Shown: positions 33,682 to 42,655 of the stretch, one piece after another
Layout of the letters: each line of letters begins with the position of its first letter
Position numbering within the stretch: position 1 is the first letter of the stretch
NCBI GenBank assembly: GCA_002842575.1
Contig: PHDJ01000003.1
Location: 86,788-150,787 of the forward strand
DNA: 64,000 bases
From: Bacteroidetes bacterium HGW-Bacteroidetes-2
GTDB taxonomy: Bacteria > Bacteroidota > Bacteroidia > Flavobacteriales > Flavobacteriaceae
Reading direction: 5' to 3'
The notes under the pieces: generated by a model
Database searches by the model: none
Seen by the model: only the letters and a program-made list of their open reading frames with translations
Told to the model about the DNA's origin: nothing
Translations under genes and position numbers: made by a program

Positions 33682-36249
33682 TCAATCGTCTGTATGTTTT
33701 TGTTTTAAGTGAGCGTCAAACCAATTTTTGATTTGGTTTGTCAGGTGAAACTGATTGGCTTTATCTAAGATCACATGTCCGTCATTTTCATAGAGGTACA
33801 TTACAGCCGGCTTTTGCAAACGTCTCAAAGCAAGATATCCCTGGACACTTTGTTTGTGATCAATATTATCGTCTTCTTTACCTGCCCAAATGAGCAATGG
33901 GGTATTTACGTGGTCAAAATGGTGTAAGGGGGAGTTTTCCAAATAGGCTTCTTTATTTTCAAAAAAGGCATCTTTCATTCTTAATTGCCCTTTCTCAATT
34001 CTCAAATATTCAGGGATGCCTTTTAATTTTTGATATTCGAAATAATTACTGTACAAGTTAAAAATACCGTTACCTGCTACAGCAGCTTTAAACCTATCTG
34101 TTTGTGTAATGATAAATGCCGTCTCATAACCACCGAAAGAATGCCCTATCAGTCCTAGTTTATCTGCATCCACAGATTTTTCTGTTTCCAATACCTTATC
34201 TATTGCACTAAGTACACAAGTGGTGGCAGAAGCACCTGTTTTACTTTTTTGATATACTATATCCGGCAATAGAACAAAATAATCCTCCAAGGCATAATTT
34301 AAATAATTAAAGCCTACTTCGTTCTTAAGAACAGGAGGTAAAAAGGTGTGGTAAAAAACTGAATAGTCTTCATATACATGGACAATCATTGGGTACTTCT
34401 TTTTAGGGTTGTAATTGACGGGGTAGATGAGAATCCCTTTTAGGTCATCAGCAAAATGTGTCGAATACTGAATCAGCTTTTTATCCGGCCATTTAAAATC
34501 TTCCCAACCTTTGTTACTTTTTACGATTGTCTTTTCCTGTTTGTTTTTTGAATTAATATAGGTTACAGAAGGTGGAACATTCAGGCTTTCTTCCTGAAAA
34601 ACGAAACCATTGGTATTCAAAGAATACAATCTTGAAAGCTTTTTGTCTTTAAAGGCAATTTTATTCAAAGTCCCATTTGGTTTTAATTTGTAAAACCCTG
34701 AACTGTAATTTTGCCGGCTTTGAGCACCTAATATAAGCTCGTTACCCTCTTTCAAAACAGGAATTCTCATAAGATGTTCATTGCTTTCAACTTTTTGAAT
34801 TCCCGGTAAATCTACTATTGAATACCTTAGCTTGTCTTTTCTTCCATTGGTCAATTTTTGTTTTTGGCTTCCATCGATACTTATTTTCCAAATGTCATAG
34901 GCATCATTTATATACACATTTTTTTCATTGTTTGACCAAGCAGAGAGACCGTAAGGAGCCGGAAAACTGTAACTTGTCAAAAATTCATCATCAAACCTTA
35001 CAGCAATACCTTCAGTTACATTAGTATGTTGGTCTAATTTAATGTCATAAACCCACCAGTTGTTGTCTCTAAAATAAGCCAAGTAATTACCCTTTGGCGC
35101 TATTTTTAAATAGTTACCATGGGTATATTGTTTGTCAATAATTTTTTGTTTTGAACCATTGGTTAGATTGAGTGTGTATAAGTCAGCAAATGGCCGAAAA
35201 TTAAATTGAGGCTCGTAGTCTTCCGGGTTATAGATAATTGCATATTCTGTATTTGGGCTCCATATTGCTTTTGAATTTTCTTTTGTTTCAATGGGAATAA
35301 CTTTTCCGGAATCAAGCAGCCAAACATTTAACCATGGGGTATCCTTGTCTTCGTAATTAAATTTTTTCCTTGAATACATAATGGGGTCTGCAGTATCCCA
35401 TACCTCCACCGATGACTCTAGATGTTTATTTGTGTTCTCTACCCGAAAGAATACCCTTGACCCATCGTCATTCATTGATATTTCTGTATTTTCAATTTCA
35501 ATTGGTTTCTTTTTAGTTGACGATTTTTCTTCAATCAAATATTGAATTGAATTTGAATCGTAATCAAATACACCCAGATTAAATGACTCCCCTTTTTCTT
35601 CCCTGTATAAAAATGCCAGTTTATCACCATTTTTATTCCAGACAATTCTTTTTATTTGACCTTTAGGAAGATTTAATACTTCCCGCCATTTATTGTTATT
35701 TAAATCTAAAATTTTAAGGGTACTTCCTTTTTCTGAATTCAAGACTATAGCCACGCCATCCTGAATCGGTCGAATACTGTACAGGGAGCTTTTACCCCTA
35801 ATTGTTTTATCACCTGTATTCAGATTGATTGCATTGAAATCATTGTTAGAATCATGCACAATTAAAAAATTTGCGTTTGTTGTGAACCAGGCTGTCTTTA
35901 CATTTTGTAAAGAGTCTTGCCGGTACGTTTTTAAATTGACCCAGTTTAGCGTATTGTTGTTTGACATGATACTAAACCACTTGCTGTTATTGCTAAATTT
36001 TCCTGTATGGCCCTTTTCAAAATCAAACACTTTGTCTGAATCCATTTTTTTAATAGAAGCCCTATTTCCAACAAAGTGAATACTATTGTTGTAATACACC
36101 CAATTTTTATCATCCGATATATCCAATAAGTAGAAGTTTGACCAAGCGGTCTCCTCGGTGACTTCATAGGCTTTTTGTTGTGCCAAGAGATTGATTGTGC
36201 TATTTGTCAATGCTAAATAAAACAGCAAAAGAGATATTGTATTTTTCAT
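33682..36249 (-). CDS. Prolyl oligopeptidase-family (S9) peptidase, exported
   Basis: An 855-residue protein with a signal peptide (residues 1-24, ending LLA-Q). A beta-propeller-like region (about 30-600) holds many short WD-type strands. An alpha/beta-hydrolase catalytic domain follows: GHSFGG with the nucleophile Ser near 703, GKEDDNID with the acid near 790, and NDGHVI with His825. This is the layout of dipeptidyl-peptidase IV and acylaminoacyl peptidases, which cut short peptides. It follows the SusC/SusD genes on the same strand, but a terminator lies between. A peptide-feeding role with SusCD, or processing of the DUF6520 product, is plausible but unproven. Confidence 0.88.
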   Translation of the reverse strand: MKNTISLLLFYLALTNSTINLLAQQKAYEVTEETAWSNFYLLDISDDKNWVYYNNSIHFVGNRASIKKMDSDKVFDFEKGHTGKFSNNSKWFSIMSNNNTLNWVNLKTYRQDSLQNVKTAWFTTNANFLIVHDSNNDFNAINLNTGDKTIRGKSSLYSIRPIQDGVAIVLNSEKGSTLKILDLNNNKWREVLNLPKGQIKRIVWNKNGDKLAFLYREEKGESFNLGVFDYDSNSIQYLIEEKSSTKKKPIEIENTEISMNDDGSRVFFRVENTNKHLESSVEVWDTADPIMYSRKKFNYEDKDTPWLNVWLLDSGKVIPIETKENSKAIWSPNTEYAIIYNPEDYEPQFNFRPFADLYTLNLTNGSKQKIIDKQYTHGNYLKIAPKGNYLAYFRDNNWWVYDIKLDQHTNVTEGIAVRFDDEFLTSYSFPAPYGLSAWSNNEKNVYINDAYDIWKISIDGSQKQKLTNGRKDKLRYSIVDLPGIQKVESNEHLMRIPVLKEGNELILGAQSRQNYSSGFYKLKPNGTLNKIAFKDKKLSRLYSLNTNGFVFQEESLNVPPSVTYINSKNKQEKTIVKSNKGWEDFKWPDKKLIQYSTHFADDLKGILIYPVNYNPKKKYPMIVHVYEDYSVFYHTFLPPVLKNEVGFNYLNYALEDYFVLLPDIVYQKSKTGASATTCVLSAIDKVLETEKSVDADKLGLIGHSFGGYETAFIITQTDRFKAAVAGNGIFNLYSNYFEYQKLKGIPEYLRIEKGQLRMKDAFFENKEAYLENSPLHHFDHVNTPLLIWAGKEDDNIDHKQSVQGYLALRRLQKPAVMYLYENDGHVILDKANQFHLTNQIKNWFDAHLKQKHTDD

Positions 36250-36296
36250 TTTAAGGTTTTGATTAATAGTACATTATTTTTTTATCCAACACTCAT

Positions 36297-36321
36297 AAAA
36301 AGGGGCAAGATGCCCCTTTTT
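36297..36321 (-). terminator. Bidirectional terminator between SusD and the S9 peptidase
   Basis: AAAAAGGGGC / GCCCCTTTTT stem with a five-base loop. The T-run serves minus-strand transcription from SusC/SusD; the A-run on the other arm makes it work both ways. The S9 gene therefore probably has its own promoter or relies on read-through. Confidence 0.88.
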
Positions 36322-36334
36322 AGAGTTTCATTTT

Positions 36335-37741
36335 TTAATAGCCGGGGTTTTGAGGTTGCAGGTTGGGATTGATTAAAAGGTCAGCTTCGGGAATGGGCCA
36401 TAGTGTATTTGTTTCCCTCCAACCGGGTTTGATTGGGCTAAGGATTTGGCTAGCCTTATTTAATCGCTTGATATCAAACCAGCGATGACCGTGTTCTGTA
36501 AAGAGTTCGAACCTCCTTTCATTGAGGATGGCGGTGATTAAATCTGTTTGAGAACCAGCAACTGCATTTTCCAGTCCTGCACGAGCTCTTATGGTGTTTA
36601 GGTCCTGCAAGGCTCCTTGCAGGTTGTTTTGCATTGCCCTTGCTTCGGCGCGAATGAGGTAGATTTCAGCAAGGCGAAACACAATGGAGTATTCCAAACT
36701 CATTCCGGTATTGCCTGTAGCTTTGTATTTGTAAGCATGGTACCAGGTTTGATTGCCATCGTTCAGTTCATCTATCCAATGTGTTCTTCTTAAATCATTT
36801 TCTTCAAAAGCTTCGACCAAACTGTTAGTCAGTGCTAAAAAAGGTGGTGGTACACTTATAAATATAAATGTGGAAGCTTCATGTGTATTTGTTCCAAAAT
36901 TTTTGGGTTTGAACTGCAGAATTGCCGAGTTACTATTGATTAAGAATTCGTTTTCAATGTTTGGCTCAAGACTGTAAAGCGCTGTATTACTGATGACACT
37001 GTTGCTTTGTGCTTCGGCTTCCTGCCAGTTTCCGAGGTAGAGGTGAACTCTGGCCAACAAGGCACTAATGCCTGCTTTGTTCACCCGCGTGCGTTCCTCA
37101 CCGATATAGTTTTCGCCCAGTAAGGATTTTGCTTCATTCAAGTCAGTTAAAATGAATTCATAAACCGTGTTTTGTGGCAATCGGCTTACGTCTTTATTGA
37201 GTTCAAAGTCTGTAGAGGTAATGTAAGGGATATCGCCAAAAAGGTTGAGCAGGTAATCATGAGAAAATGCCCTGATGAACAAGGATTCTCCCCTGAGTTG
37301 GTTTTTTAAGTTTTGAGATAAAGCTTCAGACTTTTCTAATCCTTCCAAAGCTGCATTTGCCATATGAATGAGGTTGTATGTGCTATTCCAGGTGGATTGA
37401 ACGGCACTATTGGAAGCAATTATTTGATGCTGGTAAATTTCAAAGGCCGACTCTCCCGGCATTCCATAGAAATCGAGTTCGTCTGCATACAGTCCCATTC
37501 GAACGCTCAAACCGGAGGAATTACCGGTGAGCAATACATCGTCTCTAAGTTTTGCATACAGGGTAGTTACAGCAGCTGTGGCAGTTGCTTCGTCTTCAAA
37601 AATCTCCACATAAGGGATTTGACCGAAGGGATCATCAGGCTCAAGGAAGTCGCTACAACTTAGTAGCATAAGAAATGACATTGTAGCAAACGTTACTCCT
37701 TTTATAAAATGAGATTGGTATTGTTTTAGTATTGTTTTCAT
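36335..37741 (-). CDS. SusD/RagB-family outer-membrane lipoprotein
   Basis: A 468-residue lipoprotein (lipobox MLLSCSDF, Cys29) with the SusD helical and TPR-like pattern: AALEGLEKSEALSQNLKNQL, GESLFIRAFSHDYLLNLFGD, IPYI, NKAGISALLARVHLYLGNW. The RagB/SusD C-terminal signature EIYLIRAEARAMQNNLQGAL, DLNTIRARAGL, NERRFELFTEHGHRWFDIKR follows. SusD proteins lie on the cell surface and close the SusC transporter over the ligand. It follows the SusC gene after 16 nt. The closest functional analogues could be peptide or glycan binders; the S9 peptidase beside it favours peptides. Confidence 0.93.
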   Translation of the reverse strand: MKTILKQYQSHFIKGVTFATMSFLMLLSCSDFLEPDDPFGQIPYVEIFEDEATATAAVTTLYAKLRDDVLLTGNSSGLSVRMGLYADELDFYGMPGESAFEIYQHQIIASNSAVQSTWNSTYNLIHMANAALEGLEKSEALSQNLKNQLRGESLFIRAFSHDYLLNLFGDIPYITSTDFELNKDVSRLPQNTVYEFILTDLNEAKSLLGENYIGEERTRVNKAGISALLARVHLYLGNWQEAEAQSNSVISNTALYSLEPNIENEFLINSNSAILQFKPKNFGTNTHEASTFIFISVPPPFLALTNSLVEAFEENDLRRTHWIDELNDGNQTWYHAYKYKATGNTGMSLEYSIVFRLAEIYLIRAEARAMQNNLQGALQDLNTIRARAGLENAVAGSQTDLITAILNERRFELFTEHGHRWFDIKRLNKASQILSPIKPGWRETNTLWPIPEADLLINPNLQPQNPGY

Positions 37742-37757
37742 TTTTATTTGTTTTAAA

Positions 37758-40745
37758 TTAAAAATTCAGTTCGACCCCAAAAGTTATTCTCCTTAATGGA
37801 GGCATAAATCCATTGAGTTGTTCAGGGTCTGCACCTTTGAAATTTGTAAGTGTGAGGAGGTTTTGGCCTTGCAGTGACAATTTGCAAGTTGTAAGGTCTT
37901 TTATAGTCAATGTATAACTCAGAGCCATCGTTTTAAGGCGTATGAATGATGCATCACTAATTGCCCCTGTGCTTTGAGTAAAACGGGTATAGGCATTGAA
38001 CGCATCGGGGTCAGCTCCTGAGGTGAACCGTTGCATGGGTGCAGTATCGCCCGGATTTTGCCATCTGTCAAGAACGCCTACAGGCTGGTTTGATAGGGTG
38101 CCGGCGGGGTTGGTGAATCGGTATTCATTGAAGCTCATTTTTTTCATAAACTGGAAAAACACGTTGAGTGACCAATTTTTGTAGTGGAGGTTATTGTTTA
38201 AACCACCGTAAAATTCGGGTGACAAATCAGCTATGTATTGACGATCATCCATAGCTGTAACCACCCCGTCGTTGTTAAAATCCTCAAATTCAAACAGTCC
38301 TGTCTCCGAATTGACCCCTTGTAGCTTGTATAATTTTACAATGTCAAGTGATTGACCAATGACGAGCTGATTGTTGTAAGTGGTATTTTCAAGACCCGGG
38401 AATTCAAGCAATTTGTTTTTGGGAATAGAGAGATTGAAATCTGCATTCCATTTGAAGTCTTTCTTACGAATGATTCTTGCGGAAATTTCAACTTCCCAGC
38501 CGGAGTTTTCTACCAATGCATCCAAATTTGCCTGTATGCCTGTAAAACCTGTAGTTCCCGGAAGCGGGTATAGTATGAGTTGGTTTGATGAACGGTTGTT
38601 GTAATAAGCCAATGTGGTTGAAAGCTTGTTTTGAAAAAACCCAAGATCCAATGCCAGTTCCCATTTTTTACTTTCTTCCCATTTGAAATGGGGATTGAAT
38701 AGTCTTGTTGGTGTAAGGCCAATATTATCTTCATACTGGTCGTCTGTAATGATGTAATTGTGCAGGTACTGGTAATCGCCAATCTGGTCGTTACCTGTTA
38801 TACCGTAACTTGACCTGAATTTTCCGAAATTCAGCCAAGGAAGTTTGAGCTCTTCAGAAAAAATCCAGGCAGCACCTACAGCACCAAAGTTCCCATATTT
38901 ATTGCCCGGGCCAAAGCGGCTTGAGCCGTCTCTTCTTCCTGTAAGGTTCAAAAACAGTTTTTCTTTGAGGTTGTAATTGACACGGGTAAAGAAGGATTGG
39001 GTGGTGTATTCGGTTTTGTTTTCATTGGTAACGATAAGCGTGGTTGCTGCACTTATGTTGTTTATAAACCTGTCTGATGGAAAGCCTATTGCAATGAGGC
39101 CGTGGCGATCAAATGTTTGTTTTTGGAAGGTGCTTCCCAAGATGATATTCAGAGCGTTGTTTTCCCATTTTTTTGACCACTGAATTTGTGGTTCAGCAAT
39201 CCAAAAGGATTTGTCATTTTCCTGAACAATAATCATTGAGGCACTACTATCCATTCCCCAGGCGGGATCAAACATTGTATGAGGGAAGGTGTTGTTGTCT
39301 TTTAATTGTGAGTTACCGTAACCCACATTTAATTTGGCCTGAAGTTGCGGTGTAAGGTGGTACCCCATTGAAAGGCTTGAAAACAGGTTTTGAGAATCTG
39401 AAGTGTAGTTGCCTTCGAGGTTTGCCAAGGGGTTTGTCCAGGAGGAGTTTTCCCAATTGAGGTTGCCCTCTTCATCGAATAAGGCCGGTGCATTTGGCGC
39501 CAAATTAAGTGCAGTGAATGCAGGATCAAAATTGGGCAGTTTGTTGTCTTCAAGGGAAAATCCAACGTTTAGGGAAACCTCAAATTTGCGATTGTCGCTT
39601 TGGTGGTTAAGGTTTGAGTTGGCTGTAATCCTGTCATAGTTGAACCCGCCGGGAAAGACAGTAGTTTCATTTTGGGCAAGCCCACTTAGGTAAAATTGAG
39701 TGTGTTGATTGCCACCAGAAACAGACCCCTGCAGCAGCTTTAAGTTTGCCTGACCACCCAGGAGCTCTTTTTGCCAATCGGTATATCGGTTTTGGTCCCA
39801 AGTGCCATTCACATCATAGGCATTAAAGGGGTACTCCTCAATACCATCGTTTGCAAAGGCCTCACGGCGCATTTCGAGGTATTGTTCTGTATTGAGAAGT
39901 TTTACCCTGTTTTCGGTATGCGCAATACCTGTTGCACTTTGGATGGAGAACCGGGTTTTGCCTTCCTTGCCTTTTTTGGTAGTGATCAACACCACACCAT
40001 TGGCTCCTCGTGAACCGTAGATTGCCGTGGCATCAGCATCTTTAAGTACCTCTATGGATTCAATAGAAGCCGGGTTGATGGCATTGAGGGGGCTGATGTT
40101 ACTGCCCGGGAGGATGCCGATTGAGGTGTCTTGGAAACCCATAGATTGTGAATCGAATGGCACCCCATCAATGATATACAAAGGAGCAGTACCTGCAGCG
40201 ATGCTGCTTCGCCCCCTAATTTGGATATTGAACCCGCTGCCCGGCACGCCGGAAGTTTCAGAAATATCAACCCCTGCCATTCGTCCTTGCATCGTTGCCA
40301 ATGGATTATTGACGGGTTGGTTTTCGATTTCCTCAGCAGTGATTCTGGAGATACTACCTGTGCGTTCGCGGTCCTTTACTGAATAATAACCTGCATTGAC
40401 GACCACTTCGCGCAGGGTCGTAGCATCTTCCTGCATTGTGACATTGATGGAATTGCGGTTGTTGACAACTTCCTCTACTGTGGCATAGCCGATGTAACTA
40501 ATAACCAGGGTGTCATTTGGCAGAGCGTTTATTTCAAATTGCCCGTTAAAATCAGAGACGGTACCTCGTAATTCTCCCTTTATGAGAACTGTTGCCCCGG
40601 GTATAGGCGAAGCACCGTCATTGATTTGCCCTTGCACTTCCAAGGTGGAAGGTGTTTGGGCTAAAAGAGAAAAAGTGAGGGGCAACATGAGGAGGCAGGT
40701 TGTGATTTGCTGCCGTATGTTCTTGAATTGGTATTTATTTTTCAT
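37758..40745 (-). CDS. SusC/RagA-family TonB-dependent transporter
   Basis: A 995-residue outer-membrane receptor. I chose the ATG at 40745: there a proper signal peptide begins (KNKYQFKNIRQQITTCLLML, cleavage after LLA). The frame stays open for 82 more codons upstream, but these are encoded by repeat DNA and look random. Order of parts: a carboxypeptidase-like domain (about 32-110, VQGQINDGASPIPGATVLIK); the SusC linker and plug (LREVVVNAGYYSVKDRERTG, MAGVDISETSGVPGSGFNIQIRG, IEVLKDADATAIYGSRGANGVVLI); then a beta barrel ending in aromatic phenylalanine (VELNF). No TonB-box variant was checked. Pairs with the SusD gene. Confidence 0.93.
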   Translation of the reverse strand: MKNKYQFKNIRQQITTCLLMLPLTFSLLAQTPSTLEVQGQINDGASPIPGATVLIKGELRGTVSDFNGQFEINALPNDTLVISYIGYATVEEVVNNRNSINVTMQEDATTLREVVVNAGYYSVKDRERTGSISRITAEEIENQPVNNPLATMQGRMAGVDISETSGVPGSGFNIQIRGRSSIAAGTAPLYIIDGVPFDSQSMGFQDTSIGILPGSNISPLNAINPASIESIEVLKDADATAIYGSRGANGVVLITTKKGKEGKTRFSIQSATGIAHTENRVKLLNTEQYLEMRREAFANDGIEEYPFNAYDVNGTWDQNRYTDWQKELLGGQANLKLLQGSVSGGNQHTQFYLSGLAQNETTVFPGGFNYDRITANSNLNHQSDNRKFEVSLNVGFSLEDNKLPNFDPAFTALNLAPNAPALFDEEGNLNWENSSWTNPLANLEGNYTSDSQNLFSSLSMGYHLTPQLQAKLNVGYGNSQLKDNNTFPHTMFDPAWGMDSSASMIIVQENDKSFWIAEPQIQWSKKWENNALNIILGSTFQKQTFDRHGLIAIGFPSDRFINNISAATTLIVTNENKTEYTTQSFFTRVNYNLKEKLFLNLTGRRDGSSRFGPGNKYGNFGAVGAAWIFSEELKLPWLNFGKFRSSYGITGNDQIGDYQYLHNYIITDDQYEDNIGLTPTRLFNPHFKWEESKKWELALDLGFFQNKLSTTLAYYNNRSSNQLILYPLPGTTGFTGIQANLDALVENSGWEVEISARIIRKKDFKWNADFNLSIPKNKLLEFPGLENTTYNNQLVIGQSLDIVKLYKLQGVNSETGLFEFEDFNNDGVVTAMDDRQYIADLSPEFYGGLNNNLHYKNWSLNVFFQFMKKMSFNEYRFTNPAGTLSNQPVGVLDRWQNPGDTAPMQRFTSGADPDAFNAYTRFTQSTGAISDASFIRLKTMALSYTLTIKDLTTCKLSLQGQNLLTLTNFKGADPEQLNGFMPPLRRITFGVELNF

Positions 40746-41050
40746 ATTTTTGGTTTGTCCTCCCCCGGCTTCGACTCCGCTCAGCCTCCGGTAAACGGAA
40801 ATGATTAGAGCCATGCCCGGAAAGGTGGTTAGTAAATAGTTATAAGGCCTTCTCTGTCTGTGGAAAGTTTGAGGAGGTCTTTTTGCTTCGCTGCGTCCAC
40901 CTTCGCTGAAGCTATGGTAGACACAGCTCGCAATGACGGGCGTTTTGAAGATAAATTTTGCTTGCTTGACGAGGTTGCTTTGCTCCTTCACAGCTATCGC
41001 TAGTTACGGAGGACGAAGCGCAATGACGTACTTTGATTGACGTCTTTGCC
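40746..41050. repeat. Repeat-rich upstream region of SusC
   Basis: It contains GGCTTCGACTCCGCTCAGCC (40768-40787), GCTTCGCTGCGTCCACC/TTCGCTGAAGC (40885-40912), GCTCGCAATGACGGGCG (40926-40942) and CGGAGGACGAAGCGCAATGACG (41007-41028). The element family with GCAATGAC ends recurs through the left 41 kb. A SusC promoter should lie in the first 200 nt, but no TAnnTTTG box was found. Confidence 0.6.
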
Positions 41051-41054
41051 TTTT

Positions 41055-41153
41055 GCACTCCGTGGCCCCTTGCCTCATGGCTAAATGATTTTAACAAGGG
41101 GCGTGGCTTTGCCGACCTGACTAGAGGTGATGTGTAGAGCCGTTGTGGAGTGC
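41055..41153 (+). ncRNA. Candidate structured RNA, three-way junction
   Basis: A 99-nt segment that can fold into a three-way junction. The closing stem is GCACTCC (41055-41061) with GGAGTGC (41147-41153). Arm 1 is GCCCCTTG (41065-41072) with CAAGGGGC (41095-41102). Arm 2 is GGCT/AGCC (41105-41108, 41138-41141) and ACCT/AGGT (41115-41118, 41125-41128). It has no open frame and is GC-richer than its surroundings. No known RNA family was recognised and the strand is uncertain. Confidence 0.45.
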
Positions 41154-41322
41154 TTAGATAATTTGAGCAAGCTTAGAGGTTGTTTGTCATAGGCTTAATG
41201 GAGTATAGGGTTAAACAATAATTTATTGCGAAACCCCTAGAAATTGTGAAGTGTGCTAAGAATAATAAGGAGAGTTTGCCTATGGTTATGGCCAACGAAA
41301 TAGGCGTGGAACTCAGCTTACT

Positions 41323-41436
41323 GTTATCGGGGCACTGGCGGTACCTTTACCACAGATAAGTGAGCCCACGCCCTTATAGACGTGAGCATCATACTTATCA
41401 TCTCGTGGTAATTTAAAAACGCCAGTTTTCGATAAC
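41323..41436. other. 114-nt multi-stem hairpin in the same intergenic region
   Basis: Five consecutive stems nest symmetrically: GTTATCG 41323-41329 with CGATAAC 41430-41436; ACTGGCG 41334-41340 with CGCCAGT 41420-41426; TTACCAC 41347-41353 with GTGGTAA 41405-41411; GATAAGT 41355-41361 with ACTTATC 41393-41399; GCCCACG 41364-41370 with CGTGAGC 41381-41387 (one mismatch). It has no T-run. This may be part of one larger RNA with the junction at 41055-41153, or a folded single-stranded DNA substrate. Confidence 0.6.
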
Positions 41437-41574
41437 GAGATTCAAAGCGAATGCTTCAATGTTTGCTCTATTTGAAGAATCGCAAATTTATGTAATCTTA
41501 AGCAAACATAATAATAAAATGTTTGTAAGCCAAACGGATTACAAATAAATTTTAAATTATTATCAAATTGCGGT

Positions 41575-41832
41575 ATGAGTAAGTTGGAAAATGATGATAT
41601 CGCCCTTAAAAATAAAATTGCAGATAGAATTAAGTTTTTGAGAATTAAAACTGGTCTTTCTCCATCTGACTTTGCCAAAAAACATGATATCGATAGGCAA
41701 ATTCTAAGTAGATGGGAAAATAAGAGTAATAAAAGAGGTGTCACAATTTATACAATAAACAAATTTTGTAAAATGATAGGAATAACTCTTAAAGATTTTT
41801 TTGATTTTGACATCAAAAAGGATAAAGATTAA
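41575..41832 (+). CDS. Small XRE-type HTH protein
   Basis: An 85-residue protein with a Cro/CI-like helix-turn-helix in residues 17-75 (IKFLRIKTGLSPSDFAKKHD, IDRQILSRWENKSNKRG, INKFCKMIGITLKDFFDF). It is mostly the DNA-binding domain. It stands alone in the plus direction after the structured region; a short minus-strand frame converges on it with a 4-nt overlap. The target is unknown. Its position suggests control of the neighbouring accessory genes. Confidence 0.75.
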   Translation: MSKLENDDIALKNKIADRIKFLRIKTGLSPSDFAKKHDIDRQILSRWENKSNKRGVTIYTINKFCKMIGITLKDFFDFDIKKDKD

Positions 41833-42071
41833 ATATCAATGTTTCTGCAGTTTAAATATTTATCTAGATCAGCCCCTGAATCGAAACTTCTTACTTCTAT
41901 TATCTTGTTTTCTTTTGAACAATAAACTAGTTCCACAAAAAACTTATCAATTGCATAGCAGTTTAAACGGATGTTTTTGGTGACATAGTTATCTAGAAAG
42001 GTTTCTTTGTTGACTACTGTAAACCAAGAATACAATGCGCAATATATAATCCAAAAGCATAAAAGCAACAT
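41829..42071 (-). CDS. Short hypothetical membrane-anchored protein
   Basis: An 80-residue frame with a hydrophobic N-terminus (LLLCFWIIYCALYSWFTVV) and a polar remainder containing three further cysteines. The stop overlaps the converging HTH gene by 4 nt. There is no convincing ribosome-binding site or homologue in memory, so this may be a small accessory gene or a chance frame. Confidence 0.4.
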   Translation of the reverse strand: MLLLCFWIIYCALYSWFTVVNKETFLDNYVTKNIRLNCYAIDKFFVELVYCSKENKIIEVRSFDSGADLDKYLNCRNIDI

Positions 42072-42120
42072 ATAAAGTAAACATAATAATTTACTTTTAT
42101 TATTTTTTGTATCTATTTTT

Positions 42121-42177
42121 GTTTACATTTTTATATATTTGTAAACAATAACATTTACATTTAGTATTGATTGTAAA
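42121..42177 (+). promoter_or_regulatory. Promoter with two identically spaced dyads upstream of mobile mystery protein A
   Basis: Dyad 1 is TTTACA-N12-TGTAAA at 42122-42145 (seven-base arms if the outer G and C are included). Dyad 2 is TTTACA-N12-TGTAAA at 42154-42177. A Bacteroidota -7 box TATATTTG (42134-42141) lies inside dyad 1. The second dyad ends 16 nt before the start codon at 42194. This is the expected architecture of an autorepressed promoter bound by the HTH protein. Confidence 0.65.
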
Positions 42178-42193
42178 TTTAAAAAGGTAGTTC

Positions 42194-42655
42194 ATGAGGA
42201 ATAAGAAAAAACTTTTAATCGAACAATTGGATCAAAAATTAAAACCTTTTCAAAAAGCAGAAATGGTTGTGGTACCCGAAAAAGGATGGATAAACACGAT
42301 CCGGATAGCACTTAATATGACTATGGCTCAACTTGGAGACAAGTTAGGTATTACCAGGCAAGGAGTAAAAAGAGTCGAAGATAGTGAGGCTAAAGGCTCT
42401 ATATCAATTAACTCACTAAAGGAAGTTGCTGAATCACTAGATTTAAAATTTGTCTATGGGTTTGTCCCAAAGGATGGCACCATTGACAATCTAATCAATA
42501 GAAAAGCTGAAAATCTGGCTCGAAAAATTGTGTTAAGAACCAATCAGAATATGCAATTAGAAAATCAAGGAATCAGCGAGAAAAAGATTAATGACTCGAT
42601 CATAGACTTAGCCAACGAAATAAAAAGGGAAATGAGAAAATCATTATGGGATTAA
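42194..42655 (+). CDS. Mobile mystery protein A (HTH)
   Basis: A 153-residue protein matching the family named mobile mystery protein A. It has a basic start (KKLLIEQLDQKLKPFQKAE), then an XRE-type HTH (IRIALNMTMAQLGDKLGITR, QGVKRVEDSE, ISINSLKEVAESLDLKFVYGF), then a helical C-terminus. The family always precedes a Fic-domain partner; the pair is known mainly from its patchy, mobile distribution. Here the stop overlaps the partner start by 10 nt. Likely roles are repressor of the operon and antitoxin-like control of the Fic enzyme. Confidence 0.9.
   Translation: MRNKKKLLIEQLDQKLKPFQKAEMVVVPEKGWINTIRIALNMTMAQLGDKLGITRQGVKRVEDSEAKGSISINSLKEVAESLDLKFVYGFVPKDGTIDNLINRKAENLARKIVLRTNQNMQLENQGISEKKINDSIIDLANEIKREMRKSLWD

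Noticed and set aside
40746..40991. Upstream extension of the SusC frame to 40991
   Set aside because: The extra 82 codons are encoded by interspersed repeat DNA and put a normal signal peptide in the middle of the protein; the ATG at 40745 gives a standard SusC start.
41323..41436. Integron attC site
   Set aside because: attC sites have RYYYAAC on the left and GTTRRRY on the right; here the outer bases are GTTATCG and CGATAAC, the opposite orientation, and there is no integron integrase.
41055..41470. Retron msr-msd RNA
   Set aside because: The long hairpin looks similar, but no reverse transcriptase gene lies within reach, and no matching a1/a2 inverted ends were found.
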